Shown: piece by piece, positions 38,101 through 53,100 of the stretch
Numbering within the stretch: the first letter of the stretch is position 1
Layout of the letters: every line of letters begins with the position of its first letter
NCBI GenBank assembly: GCA_032622095.1
Contig: CP136068.1
Coordinates: forward strand, 135,849,989 to 135,913,988
DNA length: 64,000 nt
Source of the DNA: Siphonodentalium dalli
Lineage: Eukaryota; Mollusca; Scaphopoda; Gadilida; Siphonodentaliidae
Direction of reading: 5' to 3'
Position numbers and translations under genes: made by a program
The notes under the pieces: model-generated
The model's database searches: none
What the model saw: only the letters and a program-made list of their open reading frames with translations
What the model was told of the DNA's origin: nothing

Positions 38101-41100
38101 TATTTTCGTTATGGGGATAATGCCCATAGTTTAAAGCATGGGTTATACTTTGCCAGGTTAAGAAAATGTAAGGAGAACATTGTTTTGATATAATTTTATA
38201 AACTATTAAATGTATTCCACTATAAAGAATGACCATCATAATAAGATCGTTCTCAACGTTGTAGATGGACCAGTCTACTAACGTTTTATCACCTGTTGTC
38301 ACATTTAATGGGAAGATAATATTTGCGTTTCTAATATTGTTTCGTAACAAGCATGTTTGATAACAACAAACAGAGCTAAATATCCGTTTCAGTTACTCAA
38401 ATAAAAATACGGAAATTGAATACAATCGAAACGAAAAGATATATATAGTGATCTTCATAGAAAGTCTAGAATGACTTATTCTGCCGTATCTGAATAAGTA
38501 TTATGTACCTCAATACATGCCAGCCATAACAACTTCAAATATTAAACCATCGACGTATATTGTGTAGATCGATGATTAAACCAGCATACACATCGCCAAT
38601 ACGCACCATATTTCTTTCCGGTTTGCGTTCCCGAAATGGTAAAACACAGAATTGTTTCCCGTTTACCGTTTACCTTTTCGAATTGATAAAATACCGAAAT
38701 ATTTGAACACATTTGACTCAATAAACTTGGGGTTTGGGCACCTTGTGGTGACAATATACCTGGTAGTTATCGTTGCCTAGTGTCTGTTTTTGAATACCAA
38801 CACATACACCATTGTATGTCTATCATATTCGGTGTTTGAAACATAACTAATTTCTGTTTTCTAGTTTCCTATTTTCGTGTTATCATTTGACAGCGTGGTC
38901 AAATTTGAAAATCGTAATAAAATGACTCAACGCGGGCCTTTTTTCGAGACGCGGCTATGCCCGAGAATCAAAACCCTTTTTTTTTTTGGCCTTATGCGTG
39001 TAGTTTATTTATGCCATAATTATTATTTTTGATTTGTTCCGCGAATTCAACTACTCTGCTGCATATAAGTGCACAGGTTCCAATGGTACAGCGGGCTAGC
39101 ATTACCAAATTCTCCCTCTGGGAACCTCATTCTGCTTAGGCCTCAACTGCTAAGGGAGACCTAGGATCAGATTGAAGTTCCCCAGTTGATGTCTGTGATG
39201 TTCACCCATTCGTCACCTTGATTATGCATTTTATCTTCTGCAAATTATGGGATAAAAAAATTGAACAGAAGGGAAAAAGTAACTAAAACAATGTTAATTT
39301 GAGTCTATAGATAGGCTTAAGCAGAATTAGGTCCCAAGAGGGTGAATTTGGTGATGCTATCCCGAACAGCGGGCTAGCATCACCAAATTCACCTTCTGGG
39401 GACCTCATTCTGCAAATGTCAGACACACTATATTGAGGCTTGAATAAACGAACCTGTCTTTGGTTTCTGTGGTACTGCGATGTTGTCCGTCGGATGCTTT
39501 AGGCACCTCTGATGGTCCGCCTCTATCCTCTCCCTCTGACTTACACTGCTTGTTATTCTGATTCCTGGTCATAAAGGGTGGCATCCCCACGGAAGACTGC
39601 ATGTTTAAACACGGCCATGTCGTCAGCTGTTTGACGATCGGTCGGTACTGGCAGTGAGTTGCCTCAAATTTAATAAATGGTTTCTTCAGATTCTTAACTG
39701 GAAATGATGAGAAATATTCTAAGTAAGAAGATTGATTTTATTATTTTTATATATTTAACCCTTTCTATCAGTTATAAAAGTATATATTGGAATAGTCTAT
39801 CATTCATTTGGAGGGGTGTTCAGGAAAAATGAGCAGACAACAGTTTTACATAAAGATACTTACAGGTACTCAATCCGATCAGACGCTCCTAATTTACTAT
39901 TTCTTTGGTTAGTGGTTATTATTACCACTTGATTTTAGAGTTATCCATCTTTATCTGCAAGACCGTTTGTTTGACTGGCAAGTTTTGTGTACAGTACACC
40001 TTTAACGTTAATGCACTCATTTGTCATGCCATAAGGTAAAACTCAAGCTTTAAAGGTACTCAATCCAATCAGATGCTCATAAATTACTATTTCTTTGGCT
40101 CCAGGGGTAAAAAATATCTTATTCGAGTCGAAGAACCCACCCACCAAAGCTCAGAGTGATCAGATATCGATTTTGGAGTTTGTTATTTCTCGAGATGTGT
40201 AATAATATGTGGCCCAGAAACACATGGTCAAATGAAGGGTCTCGGACAAAATAGCGGACGAAGATGGATAACTCTAAATCAAGTGGTAATACGGTCAAAT
40301 TACGTGATAATAGGGCCATATTTTGTTCAACAAAATGTCGATAAATAACAAGTTTTGGGAAATTTGATACCATAGTTGATAGTGGTTAGCATTATTTTGT
40401 TGCAATAAATCGATTCTGATAACTAAAGCGTACTTTGAAAAAATGTTGTTGTTGTATCTTGATGGTATGGGGACCTTCTGATCGGATTGAGCACCTTTAA
40501 TAACTTTCAATATTTTTGGTACTATAATATAACATAACACATACTTTTAACATGCTTGTTCTTTGTAGATTTCTCTAGCTTTTCTCTTTTCTGAAATGAA
40601 AATGACCAAGCCTAAATATATACAATTTATACATTTGCAGAATGAGGTCCCCAGAGGGTGAATGTAGTGATGCTATCCAGCACAGCAGGCTAGCATCACC
40701 AAATTCACCATCTGGGGACCTCATTCTGCAAATGTATAAAGTATCTATAGTCTCAAACTAACATTGTTTTTTATGACTTTTTCCCTTCTGTTCCGTTTCT
40801 ATGTCCCTTAATTTGCAGAAGATAAAATGCATAATCGAGATGACTAACACCAACTTCAACTGGGGAACTGATCCTGGTTTATTTGAATAGTGGTAATAAG
40901 TTTTGCTTCTTTCTCATATATGTTAATGTCTGCTCTATTTCCATTACATATGGCACAGTGTTTTAATACTCATATGACATGAATATTCTTTCATACTTCA
41001 TCCCAATATTTTTCCCCACTGATTTCTATCTAGTACTCACACCTACATTGTGAAAACTGTTTCTCTTGCCATATATTTTTAAATGGTTAGCACCCTCAGC

Positions 41101-44100
41101 AGGTCTTAATAAACATAATAAATATAAATTGCTTGTATGTGCATATTTTATTGCAAGTGTTGTACATGTACCAATATTCACTTTGTAAACATTTCTACAC
41201 AACACATGTGGTTTTTTTGGTGATGTAAAATAAACTATTATATTATTATTATTACAAATAATGTAAACCTCTAAAAAACTATGCAGTGTTCTGCAATTTT
41301 AAAGTCCCCCCCCCCCCCCCCCCCCAGGGACATATCCAGGCCGTTTTTCATACAGTTTACCGGTTTGGGCGCAATTCATATCATAACAAGATATATATTG
41401 ACATAAGACATTTAAGTTTACAAAAAAAATTAAGTTTAACAGTTGGAATCTTACTGTAAAGTATGTTTGGCTTTATCAAAGGAAAACTTCAATAGTTTTG
41501 AGTTCAGGTTTGTTATCATTCATACTTCAGTATTTCAATCAAATTCAAGTGAAACAAGCAGTCGCAGACGGCGGTATCCCCCGCCGAAATGTGCAGTCGG
41601 GGAAGTGCATTCTCAATAATGTTTGCGTTCTCCGCCGAAATGTGCAGTTGGGGAAGTGCATTGACTGCATTCTCAACAAGAGGTGGGATTTTGTCAAAAA
41701 GCCTGGCTTGCAAACTCATTTTAGGACTGATATTTGTGGAAATTAGCCACGTGACATCATCCTTTGCACTAAAAATAATAAACAAAGTCCAATAACTCTG
41801 CTGAAAATATCTGGCCGGACCTGGTTTGCGAACTCGTTCTAGATACTGGTCATGTGAACTCATATACCAAAAATCTTTAAAATCCGTTGACATTTGTGGA
41901 AATGAGCCCTGTGACGTCGTCAATTTGCACACAAAAAAATAAACAAAGTCCAATAACTCAGGTAAAAATAACCGGCCGGACCTGGCTTGCGAACTCATTC
42001 TAGGTAATGGTCAGGTGAACTCATATAATACAAATCTTTGAAATCCGTTGACATTTGTTCAAGTTATGACTCTTACAAATTCGGGACGGACAGACGGACG
42101 GACGGAACCCATTCCTATATCCCCCGCAAATTTTCAATTTGGCGTGGGATAATTACACAATACGGTACAGGAACAGTGACACTTTGATCAAATCAACCTG
42201 GTTCAGGTGGGATCTCATAATACCAAATGAATAATTAACATAAAGTAATTACTAACTTAATAAACATCCTATAGGATTAAGTACTATTGGGGTGGGGTCA
42301 ATTTTTGTTCTGGGGACCTGTGTGATAAGCGTAATCCATTGAACCAAAAGATATCTGACAATAACTGATAAGAATTTCCAATCCATACCGGTACATATAT
42401 ACAAATTTCCAAAGTTACACTTGAGAAATTAGATCAAATTTACCTCTCAGTTAAATTCAAAGTACTGATTCCGAGAGCCCTAGATTAGCTCTCAATGCAT
42501 TGGATTTTCAAAAAAAATTTCCAGGGGAGAACCACCAGACCCCCCCCCCACCATAAGCAGGGGAATACCCCCTCACGAACCTCCCTTGCTCAGGTCTTCG
42601 GGATATGCCTTCGGCATATCTTTGCCCAAAAACAGGTGTCCCCAAAGAAAACCTGGATCCTTCAGGTTTATATTGGCATATGAAGTAAGATTTGCCTGCT
42701 TGCACTGTAGGTTTTAATTGAAGAAATTTACACTTTGCTGTAGAAATTGAGCTCTTTCATGATGTAAAATTTTAAACCACTTCCGGATATAAAATCTCCA
42801 AAACCAACATATTAGAATAGCATTTATTACAAATTTTTGACAGAAGTGAGTGTATTTGGGATATAATCATATTCAGTGTTCGGAGATAGTACAAAGGTGA
42901 GTACAAAAATAATGTGGTAAATTTAACCAATTGACAAAACTAGAGACGGCACTGATTAAAATCATCAAACACACTATGGAAATGGAATTAAAAAAAGGTT
43001 AACCCTTTCTATACTAAAATACTAATTGATGAGTCAGCCCTCATAATTGTCTACGACAATCAGCTGAAGCAAACTGGGCCACAGCAAAGGGTTGCCGTAG
43101 CGGATTGCCGAAGCCAAACAATCTGAATTAACCCTTTGGCGAGTAGAACGACATATATGTCGTCTATCGGTTGAGGAGTAGAACGACATATATGTCGTTT
43201 CAGGAAGTGTTATTTTATGTAGACATAACTTCAATAAATCATCTGATTTATAAATGATTTGTATAGGAGTTATTTTGATTAATATAATGTCCCAAATGTA
43301 TAAGTGAAATCTATTATGATAACACACGTTAAATAAATATGCACATACATTAAAACGATTTATTGGACCCTTTTGACCCGAAATTGTTAATAATTATTGC
43401 TATGACGTTGACGTTAAATTTACTCATGACGTCATGTATATGACGTTACAGATACTCTCCAAAGAGTTAAGAGGGCTGATGAGTTGTTGTCCCATAGGAA
43501 ATGTTCAGATAATAAGATAAATAAAATGGTCTATGGTCGTTTGTTATCTAAACATTTCACACCAATGAAAATGAATCCTTCTACTCTTGTATTAACTGTT
43601 TTTCAGCCTGTCATCTGAATTTATTACCTTAACGCCCCTCCAAATAAATAAACGACCGTTCCAATGTATACTTATATAACAGAGCGGGAGAATCCATTTA
43701 GTATAGAAAGGGTTAAAGTCATGTCCTCACCTTATCGTGTTTGTTATAAGCATCAGCTGGGAACTTGGCTTTCTCTTTTTCTAACCATTTGATGGCACCT
43801 TGAAATTAAATTTATTTATTATTATTATAAATACATTTAAGCAGTGCATTCCACATAAATTAGTTTCAATGCGCATATACATAAAATCAACACATACAAG
43901 ATAACATCACGCTCTATGCACAAAAAACAACTAAAGTTTCACCAATATACGACTCAAGACGATAACTAAGGTAACTAATAAAATATACATTGATTAAATG
44001 ACCTGGATTAGGCCAAAAAATTAAAGTGTTAATCTTAACTTGGGGAGGCGTTAATATTTTTATGCTGAGCAGTCAATACAATGACAAAGATGGAAAGTCA

Positions 44101-47100
44101 AAAAGTCTCAGTTAAGGGATTGTAGTATGTTGATGAAATTATTTTCATTTCAAACATTTCTCCAATAAATGTGGGCTGCAGGATGTGCCGATGGATTCAA
44201 ATGTGAAATAAAAAGATGGCTGCTGGTGGCCATGTTTTTAAAGAAGGGGGGGGGGGGTATATGTGGTTGGGCCGCAAAGGAAACCGACGTGGGCTGCCAC
44301 ATGTGTTGTTTAACCAGCCTAATTGGCTAATCGTAATTTTGCCATTAAATGAACTTGTCAGCATCATATAACACCACGTAAAGACCCCGTTAATCTCGAG
44401 ATTTTAACGGTAACTCCCACCTGCAAATCCCAAAAAAAATTCTCTCGCAACCCTCCCGGACTCTCCCCCAATTGAAATTTCCAACACAGTAGGAACGCTT
44501 CAGTTGAGGCCAGTCTAGATGCTAGGATTCGCGATTTTCTTGTATAGTTTTCTCACCCGGGCCGAACAACCATGGACAGCCCGGTGTGTCCTGGTCTCTT
44601 GTCTGTAGCCGTGTGCATTTGTCTGGAGTTAGACCGCTAGATGTTAGAATTTATGCAATTTTTCAGGTAAAATATCTGAATGGTCTCATGCCGGGAATAT
44701 ATAGAACCATCGTTTATGAATATATAGGATATATTAGGCCAGAGCACTGAGGTGAAAGGGGGGGGGGGGTGCAAATAGAATTATGCAAAAACAATGTATT
44801 TGGTCTGATTCTGATTCAAGGGGGGGGGTGCAGATGGGCCGGTATTATATTCATTTCCCGGGCCGGTTTTTTGGCCCAGTCCGCCTCTGGAATGAGGTAT
44901 GCAGCCTGTAGGGTGTGCCAAAGGATTTAGTCATGCAAGGAGTAAAATCCAAGATGGCTGCCAGTTTTTCATCGACAAATCGTTCATGGCAAACTCCCAA
45001 TCTTGAGGTCACCCTGAAGATCCATATGAAGCTTGGTGGTGATCAGATATGAGATGTGACCTGCAGGGTGTGCTAAAGGATTTAGTAACGAAAAGAGTAA
45101 AATCCAATATGGCCACTGGCAGCCATGTTTTTTAACAGAATTTGGAAAAAATGGTAAGCTCCCATCTAGAGGTCAACCCGAGGATCCATATGAAGTTTGG
45201 TGACAATTGGATTAGGGATGTGGCATATAAGGTGTGTCAAAGGATTCAGTGATGCAAATTGTTCAAATTCAATAGCTCCCATCTAGAGTGGATCCCAAAC
45301 ATGCCTGTAAATTTTGCTGAACTGATTATCTGAACATTTCCCACCAATGAATATGAATCATTCTGTTCTTGTATTATCTGTTTTTCTGTCTGTCATCAGG
45401 GCTTATTACTTGAACGCCACTCCAATAATAATAGACCGTTCCAATGTATATGTTTATATAACAGAATTGGAGAATGCATTCAGTACAGAAAGGGTTAATG
45501 GGAGGATCCTTTCAGGAGTGAGTGGGTTAAAAATAATACATACTTTCCAGAGGAACAATCTTGGATCCCCACTGCTCAGCCATATTCAAAACATTGCTTT
45601 TCTGAAAATATAAACGATGAAGTCAAAATCACATTCCAAAATGGAGAAAGCTTACTAAAATGATTTACAAATAATTTAAATTATAGTTACAAATATCAAA
45701 ATCTGTGGTTTCATACAAGATACGTATCAACAATGAAAGAAACAATTATGAAAGAATAATTTGGAGGAGATAACTCAACATAAGCAATGACTCGCTTGTT
45801 GTTAGATCCTCTTCACCCCTAAACTATTCTTAAACCATTTCATTCTATTAAAATTTGTCAAAAATTATTCTGTATATATATTCATTGAGGGTACAATAAA
45901 TATTGTTTAAAACCAAAGAATAATTTTATTGACTTTCAAAAGTCCTTAATTTTTGAATATTTAGTTTCATTTTCCAATTTAAACTCATAAAAATATTATT
46001 TAAATGCTCGACCTCAGTTACATGAATAATTTGTTCAGCTTATTTCATCTGAGAAATCTGAATAGAAGTAAGCTCACTTTCTGGGTTTCTGTTTTCGCTC
46101 GTTGAAGTATTGCCTTCCCACGGGTCACCTAGAAAAGAAGAATTTTTCTTACTAAATAAGGATAAAGTTTACTCAGTCAGGCATTATTGTCAAGCATAGA
46201 ATATATACATAGAACGACACGAGCGTGTTAATGGGCCTCGATTTCTATCCTTCCGTGATGTCACAACAGCCGTATCAACAAGCCCATTAACCAGTGTTCG
46301 CGCTGTCGGTAGCCAAATTAGCCAATGGCTAATCTTTTTCGAATTTGGCTAATAAAAATTTCATTTGGCTAAACTTTTGGCTGTACAAAGGGAAACCCGA
46401 TCGCGGACAGTACACAGGGAAACCCGTCACTCTGCACGAAACAGCAAAAAATAATTACTTTACATTTAATCCGCTAATCCCCCATTGTCTGTCTGGTCAC
46501 TCACGGGACTCCTGCACAATGCATGTTTATGATGACATTGTATTTATGACGGTCAAGGTTTATGAGCACCAAGTGTAAGACAATAGCTTAATCAGCCAAA
46601 TGTGAATCACGACAGATATTTTGTGGCTATTTGTCGTCAATACCGATAAATTCAAAATAATATGCATGCTTTTATGACAGATTGCAATTTGATAATGGCG
46701 TAACAATATTAAGTTATTAGTTTCCAGATGTCACTTAAATATTTTCGCAAGGATAATTATTATTTAATGATTTAAAAAATGATATTGATATAAAACAAAA
46801 AATTATGACATTAAGAAGGACAATAAAGATTAATAAATTTTTAATAAATGATATATATAAAAATATTTCTAGTTCATCAAAATTAGTTAAATTATTGTGT
46901 ATTTTACCTGTGTCTGTTAGATTTGACGTTTTAGTCATTAATTGTGAACCGACCAGAAAACGAGGATTTAATTTGGCCATAGTTTTTTTAATTTGGCTAA
47001 AAAACATTTGGCTAAAGTTTTTTTCATTTGGCTAATAAAATTTTCATTTGGCTAAACTTTTGGCTAAAGTTTTTTTCGGTCCGGCGCGAACACTGCCATT

Positions 47101-50100
47101 AACACATGCATCGTTCTGTGTTTATTACACATCACCCATCCAAGAATCCAGGCATTAAAAATACAGACTCTATAGAAGGCTTATTTAGGCACATACAGGG
47201 GCTTGATTTGTCATGTGGGATGACGCTTTTATTTTATAATTCCGGTTTCATGGTTAAGGCGATCATCAATTGAGGTGTACATCATTTTGAAAATATTAAC
47301 ATAAATGTATTGTTTTCATGAAATTAAATATTATTTCAGCAATTTTTATTCTTGGGGTTAGTGCTGGGCAGTATTTCGGTATACCGATTATAAACGTTAA
47401 GATTTTCAATAGCGTTACTGTAATTTTTATAGAAGGGTTTTGATTCTCGGGCAATTTTTTTTGAGAATCGATGAGGGAGCGAGGGTTTTATTTTTTATTT
47501 TTGTTATGGAGATAATGCCCATAGTTAGCATGGGTTATTATACCTTCCCAGGTTAAGAAAATCTAAGGAGAACATTGTTTTGATATAAACTAATGTATTC
47601 CACTATAAAGAATGACCAATTATCACATTATACTACCCGTACATCATATATATATTGTTGGTATATATGATATATGTATGTACCTTTTTCAGGCTTGGGG
47701 CAATTACTTGTGAATGTAATTAATTACAATTACAATTACTTCAACATTTTTCAATTACAATTACAATTCCCATTACATCTATTTCACAATGTAATTAATT
47801 ACAATTACAATTACTTTGAAATGTAATTCAATTACAATTACAATTACATTTTAGTACAGAATTTAAGTAGGAACACTTTTTATTTGTATCAACTTTAATT
47901 GATAACAAAACATAAATTTAATACAAGCAAGATAACACAGGTGTTCGTAGAACTGAGCGAATCATGGTTTATAGCTGGCAATTCCAGCGTGTTGCTTTGG
48001 CAGCTTGTAGTCGGGGTTGATCTTCTAGAAATTGGGGTGATATCAGAGATTTGTGAACTTTGCTAACTATCTTCAATGCTTTGGCATTCTTGGTTGATGT
48101 TTTTTGCATACTGAAAGATTCTAGGTTGTTGGTCACTAAGTCTTGCTGATGGTGCTTCTGTGACTGTGGATTCATAGACATCTTGATGTTTTCGCTATAA
48201 AATGAAAATAATAAGAGTATTTTAGTAACATATACATGTATCCATCATTTAATTATTAAGGAAATAAGACAGTCTCAGTAAGTCAGACACACAGTCAGGC
48301 CATTGTAAAGGACAATGAGTTAATCAACACTCTGATTGTTAATTAGAGTCATAAACATAATTAGCCTTTGTGGCCACCAGCTTACTGGTGACACAATGCC
48401 TCCACTAGACAATGCTAATTAGGGGATTAGTGAGGCAGATATTTGTCCCCACTTTGTCATTCAGTTGAAAATTAGAAGGGACAAGAAACAATACATATAC
48501 CAATACCACCATACGACTGAAGTAATATGCCAATGGAATTAAACAATACCAATAAATAGAAATGGAAACTTACCTTCAAATGTGTCACAAAATTGGAGGT
48601 AACTTTTTTGGAACCGGAGATTGTAGTTGGGCAAAGTTTGCACTTCGCTTTCATAAGACACGATGTGTCTTTCTGCAATTCAAAATGCAGCTTAATGCTG
48701 TCAGATTTTTTTTGTAGACATGTTGATAGCATTAGTAATGGTTGGTGTGAATTTCTACCATAGCATATATAACATATCAGATTGAGATAATGAAAAATTA
48801 TGATAAGACTGATCTATTATAATGATCTATTGTCAATTATTTGAAGTTGGTTTCTCATTGTATTTATCAAAACAAGCCTTCTACCTCAATGCTTAAGCAA
48901 ACAAAGAGGAGGTGTTAACAGAATTCACCATTGAGACACAGTGGATTAAAACTCAGTGTTGGGAGAACATAGTGATAGCCAGTCACCAGTCTTATACTTT
49001 GAAATTTGGAAAAGAACATTTGAAGAAACCATTGGATGAATCATGAAAGAGTACGTTGAGAAGAAACAAGTACCTGTGATTTTGAAGTAATTGAAATTAG
49101 ACCCTAATTACAATTACAATTACATCCTAACCAATTACAATTGCAATTACATGTAATTGAGAATAAACTCAATTACCAATTACATGCAATTACTTGAAAA
49201 AATGTAATTAATTACAGTCAATTACAATTACAAATTACAATTACCCCATCCCTGACCTTTTTATAGTATATATCTATTTATATCAGACCTGTTTACTTTC
49301 ATAATTGGAAATAGGGAGATTTAGTGAAAAATAGGGAGATTTTTTTCAATGTCAGTAACATGGAAAACACTTCATATTTTGTATTTAAATGTCATAGACT
49401 GTTTGTTGCATTTAATTTTAGTTTGCATCTGCCACACCTCAGTTACCTGTTTCTTGATTTTCTGCATTCAAAGGCACACCCTTTCGGTGGTATTCACAGT
49501 TTAGTACATCTATGATCTATGCGCAATTAACGGCCTTGACACCGACTACCGAGTGTCTCTAGTCGAATTTCTAAAATCACTGAATCATTGGGAATAAAAT
49601 TAGGATTTTTCGGTTATGGATCATGCTTTATTTCCAACAAGCCAAAATACAACGATTAAAAATATATTTGCACACTATAAAATGGTGCTCTCGGATAATT
49701 TTGTCGCCAAATATATTCAGTAACATCGGTGAATTTAAACATAATTAAAGAGTTTAAATCGGGATTATACATTTTATATCTATCTATATACTTTAATATT
49801 TATCCATCTATACTATAGTAACTATACATGCTAGCCATAAAAACTTCAAATACTATTAAATTAAACCAGCATACACATCGCCAATACGCACCATATTTCT
49901 TTCCGGTTTGCGTTCCCAAAATTGGAAATCACATAATTGTTTACAGCACGGAAACACATTTGACTTAATAAACTTGGGGTTTGGGCAGCTTGTGGTGACA
50001 ATATACCTGGTAGTTATCGTTGCTTAGTGTCTGTTGTTGAATACCAACACATACACCATTGTATGTCTATCATATTCGATGTTTGAAACATAACTAATTT

Positions 50101-53100
50101 CTCTTTTCTAGTTTCCCATTTTCGTGTTATCATTTGACAGCGTCGGTCAATTTGAAAATCGTAATAAAATGCTTCAACGTGGGCCTTTTTTCCAGACGCG
50201 GCTATGCCCGAGAATCAATAACCTTTTTTTTTTTGCCTTATTTCCCGGCATTTAATCAAAGCATTATACTTATTCACACCCGGAGGAACATTCCAATATC
50301 CAAGTTAACAGCACATGCTCTGTGCGAGTAAGTGGGGGTTATTTCAAAGCTCTTGGATGTATCCCCTGAATGATGCTTCCATAACTCGCAATTGTTACCT
50401 GTATTTGAGATCAGCATACCTTGTAATGAAGCCATGCATGATGCATGTAAACAAATGATACATTGCCACAGTTTGTTAATCCATAATTTTATAAAACGGA
50501 GCGTTGGTGTGTGTGTTTCCTTATTTATTGTAAGCTGTGTAGCTATTCGATTTCCTCCAAAAACAGTTGACTTGTGTACCAAACGATCACTACTCAATGG
50601 GGGTTTTAAGGGATTAGTTGAAATAATCGGTAATACTGTATACCGCGGTATAATTTTAGGTTTACCGCGGTATTTTTATGCTTAAATACCGCCCAGCACT
50701 ACTTGAGGTGATTTCACAGTGGGCATCCTGTCTGTTTCTACTGGGAATGATATTGGTATTTACTATATGACTCATTTTTTCCCCCCAATACCACTATAGT
50801 CAAGCAATCATTTCCCAACCATCGGATCAGCTACGGTTTGATTGGATGTCATACCACCTTTCTGTATCTCGCATGCTGCGCATGTCTGTAAAAAGCCAGA
50901 TGATTTATTATACAAAAATAGTTCCTTCTTTATTCTTGTTACTAGTGGCCAACATGTGGTTTCCTTTCATAATTAATTGTGCGTCTCATCTCATAATAAA
51001 CCTGTTATTGCTGCAGTGAGTTGATCTGGGTTTCGCATCACATCTCTGGATCAATGGATCAAACTCGATGCCTGCGGCGGCTAGTTTGATCCAGCAATCT
51101 GACCTTTAGAAAAAAAAATCAATTCTGTGTGGTCTAATACATACTGTCTCTTTTTTCTGGTCGGTTGAGGTAGCTGGAGTTCCACAGTTGAAGGGACTTG
51201 GAGTTGAGACAGAAGCGGCACACTCGGCAGCATTGTTCTTTGACTGCGACGATGTTTTGGTCCATTGTTGACTTGTAATAACGTAGTGGATTTCCTTGCT
51301 GAGAAATTCCTCTATATTCTGAAATTACATCGAACAGTGAGCTCATGACAACAGTAAATGACATAGAAATCGAGCAAAATGTTTATCAAGTAAAAACGAC
51401 AAGTTTAGGCTTTTAAATTTGGTCCTAGCATTAGCTTGTATTTGTCACATTACAGCATCAAAATATGTTAGCATGCTTCCATTTAGTAATGATAACAGCT
51501 CTATTTCTGTTGATTGCACATATGGAAACATATATAATAGTTAAATTCACTGGGGTATCCATAATTCAAACTTCATTAACCCTTACATGACTGGACCTTC
51601 CTGAAATTTTACGAAAACCCTGTGCCAATGCATTCTATTATATTTGCAAAGCTCCCTATGGAAGACTCGCATATTTAAGAGAATGCACTGGCACTTGATC
51701 TTTAATGCTGCACCCGCGCAGCTGATGTCATGAAAGGGTTAAAGTAACGTCATCTATAAAATGTAGTCCAATTGATCCAAGATATATATAAGAAAGAAAA
51801 AAACATCTCAGCTTCTGAAAACATGGGGTAAATTTTTTAAACCAGCCATTTGAAGGCGATAAAATAGCATAGTACTCTCGGGCTCCAAATAAAAGTGCAG
51901 GCCCCAATAATAGTGCAGGAGGGAAATTCCATTGAAAGTTAATAAAAGTGCAGACCCAAATAATAGTGCAGGGGAAACCCTGAGCAAAACATCAACTGTT
52001 AAACATATTATTTTTACAGTTCGTGTAGGTCAAGTATAGGAATCAAGTAGATCACATAGTACGGTATGTGTCATGTGGTGTTTTATTCAGTATTTAAATG
52101 TTCACATGTGTGTCATATATTTGAATATGTACATGCATAAAGATATAAACTCATCATTTTGGTATCGGAGTCATATAGAAATCTTGAGTTTGTGCCGATT
52201 TCAATTTTCATAGCCTCAAAATTAATAAACGTGCAGACCCAAATAAGCACTGTGCAGGGGGGAAATTTCCCAAGAAAATAATAAACGTGCATGCATGTTT
52301 ATTTGGAGCCCAAGAATACACCTCTTTAACATGTATTAAAGAGTTCTTAATATTACATAGTCAGTGAGGTATGTCATTTTCCTTGTACATTTTCCTTGTA
52401 CATGTATATCAGTTCACTTTAAAATTGACATGCTAGCTAGCCAGACTATTAGGTCATAGCAGGTATTAAAGAGATTCTATGCAAATAAAATTTCAGAGAC
52501 AACTGCTCCAGTGTGAAGATTCAAAGTATTAGGCTATGGCCATGGGTTTAGTTATTCCTCTTGCATAGTCCATGCATCTACCAGCCCACAATGCAACAGT
52601 ATCATCTAATTTTATTTACAAATTACATGTGGCCAGAACAATGTTACTATTCTTCCAGATTCATGGATATGTAGGAGAGATAAGTTGGGCTTGAGGTTAC
52701 ACATTGTATGCCATTCTAATCATTACTCCCCACACAATTTTCTAAGTGTTGGTGTTGAAAAAGAGATTGTCTAATGGAATACATGCTTGCCCTTTCAATC
52801 AAACCTATTGTATGTTCATTCCCTCATATTTCTCATCATAGATGATAATTATTTTTCAGTGACAACTTGTCAATATTACCAAATCACTAAATTGTATTGT
52901 GGCTTAAAATAAAATATTTCCGACCTATTTAGTTTCAATCCCGGAAAGTTTGAATTAGCAGAATTGATTACCTGCCAACATTCAGTGCAATTAACAGCAA
53001 GTTGTCACCTATTTCTTACAATACATGTATGCACATCAGATGATCAGAAATGCATGTTTAATATTTGCATACAGTGCGAGTTGTTTCTATCATAATAGTA

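Larger units (their letters stand above)
37162..39453 (-). other. DBF4 intron 8
   Basis: This intron holds a TA-flanked MITE, a 120-bp palindrome, a Harbinger-like element and a hAT-like foldback (listed separately). 37,250-37,330 is a fragment of the GATGAGTTGTTC..AGATAATAAGTT MITE family. I see no extra exon. Confidence 0.6.
47431..50237 (+). mobile_element. Harbinger-like element H3, second level of the nest
   Basis: It starts GAAGGGTTTTGATTCTCGGG with a damaged terminus and ends TTTTTTTTTTGCC before TTA. Its body matches H2 and the flanks of H1. It is itself split by the hAT element at 47690-49254. Confidence 0.75.
47359..50701. mobile_element. Outer hAT-like element of a three-level nest
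   Basis: The ends TAGTGCTGGGCAGTATTT and AAATACCGCCCAGCACTA are flanked by CTTGGGGT and CTTGAGGT, an 8-bp duplication with one mismatch. The inner ends (GGTATACCG, ACCGCGGTA) are separated by element H3. Confidence 0.8.

Noticed and set aside
51134-51364. 76-residue frame beginning MSFTVVMSSLFDV
   Set aside because: It is a different reading frame over DBF4 exon 3; the motif N frame is the coding one.
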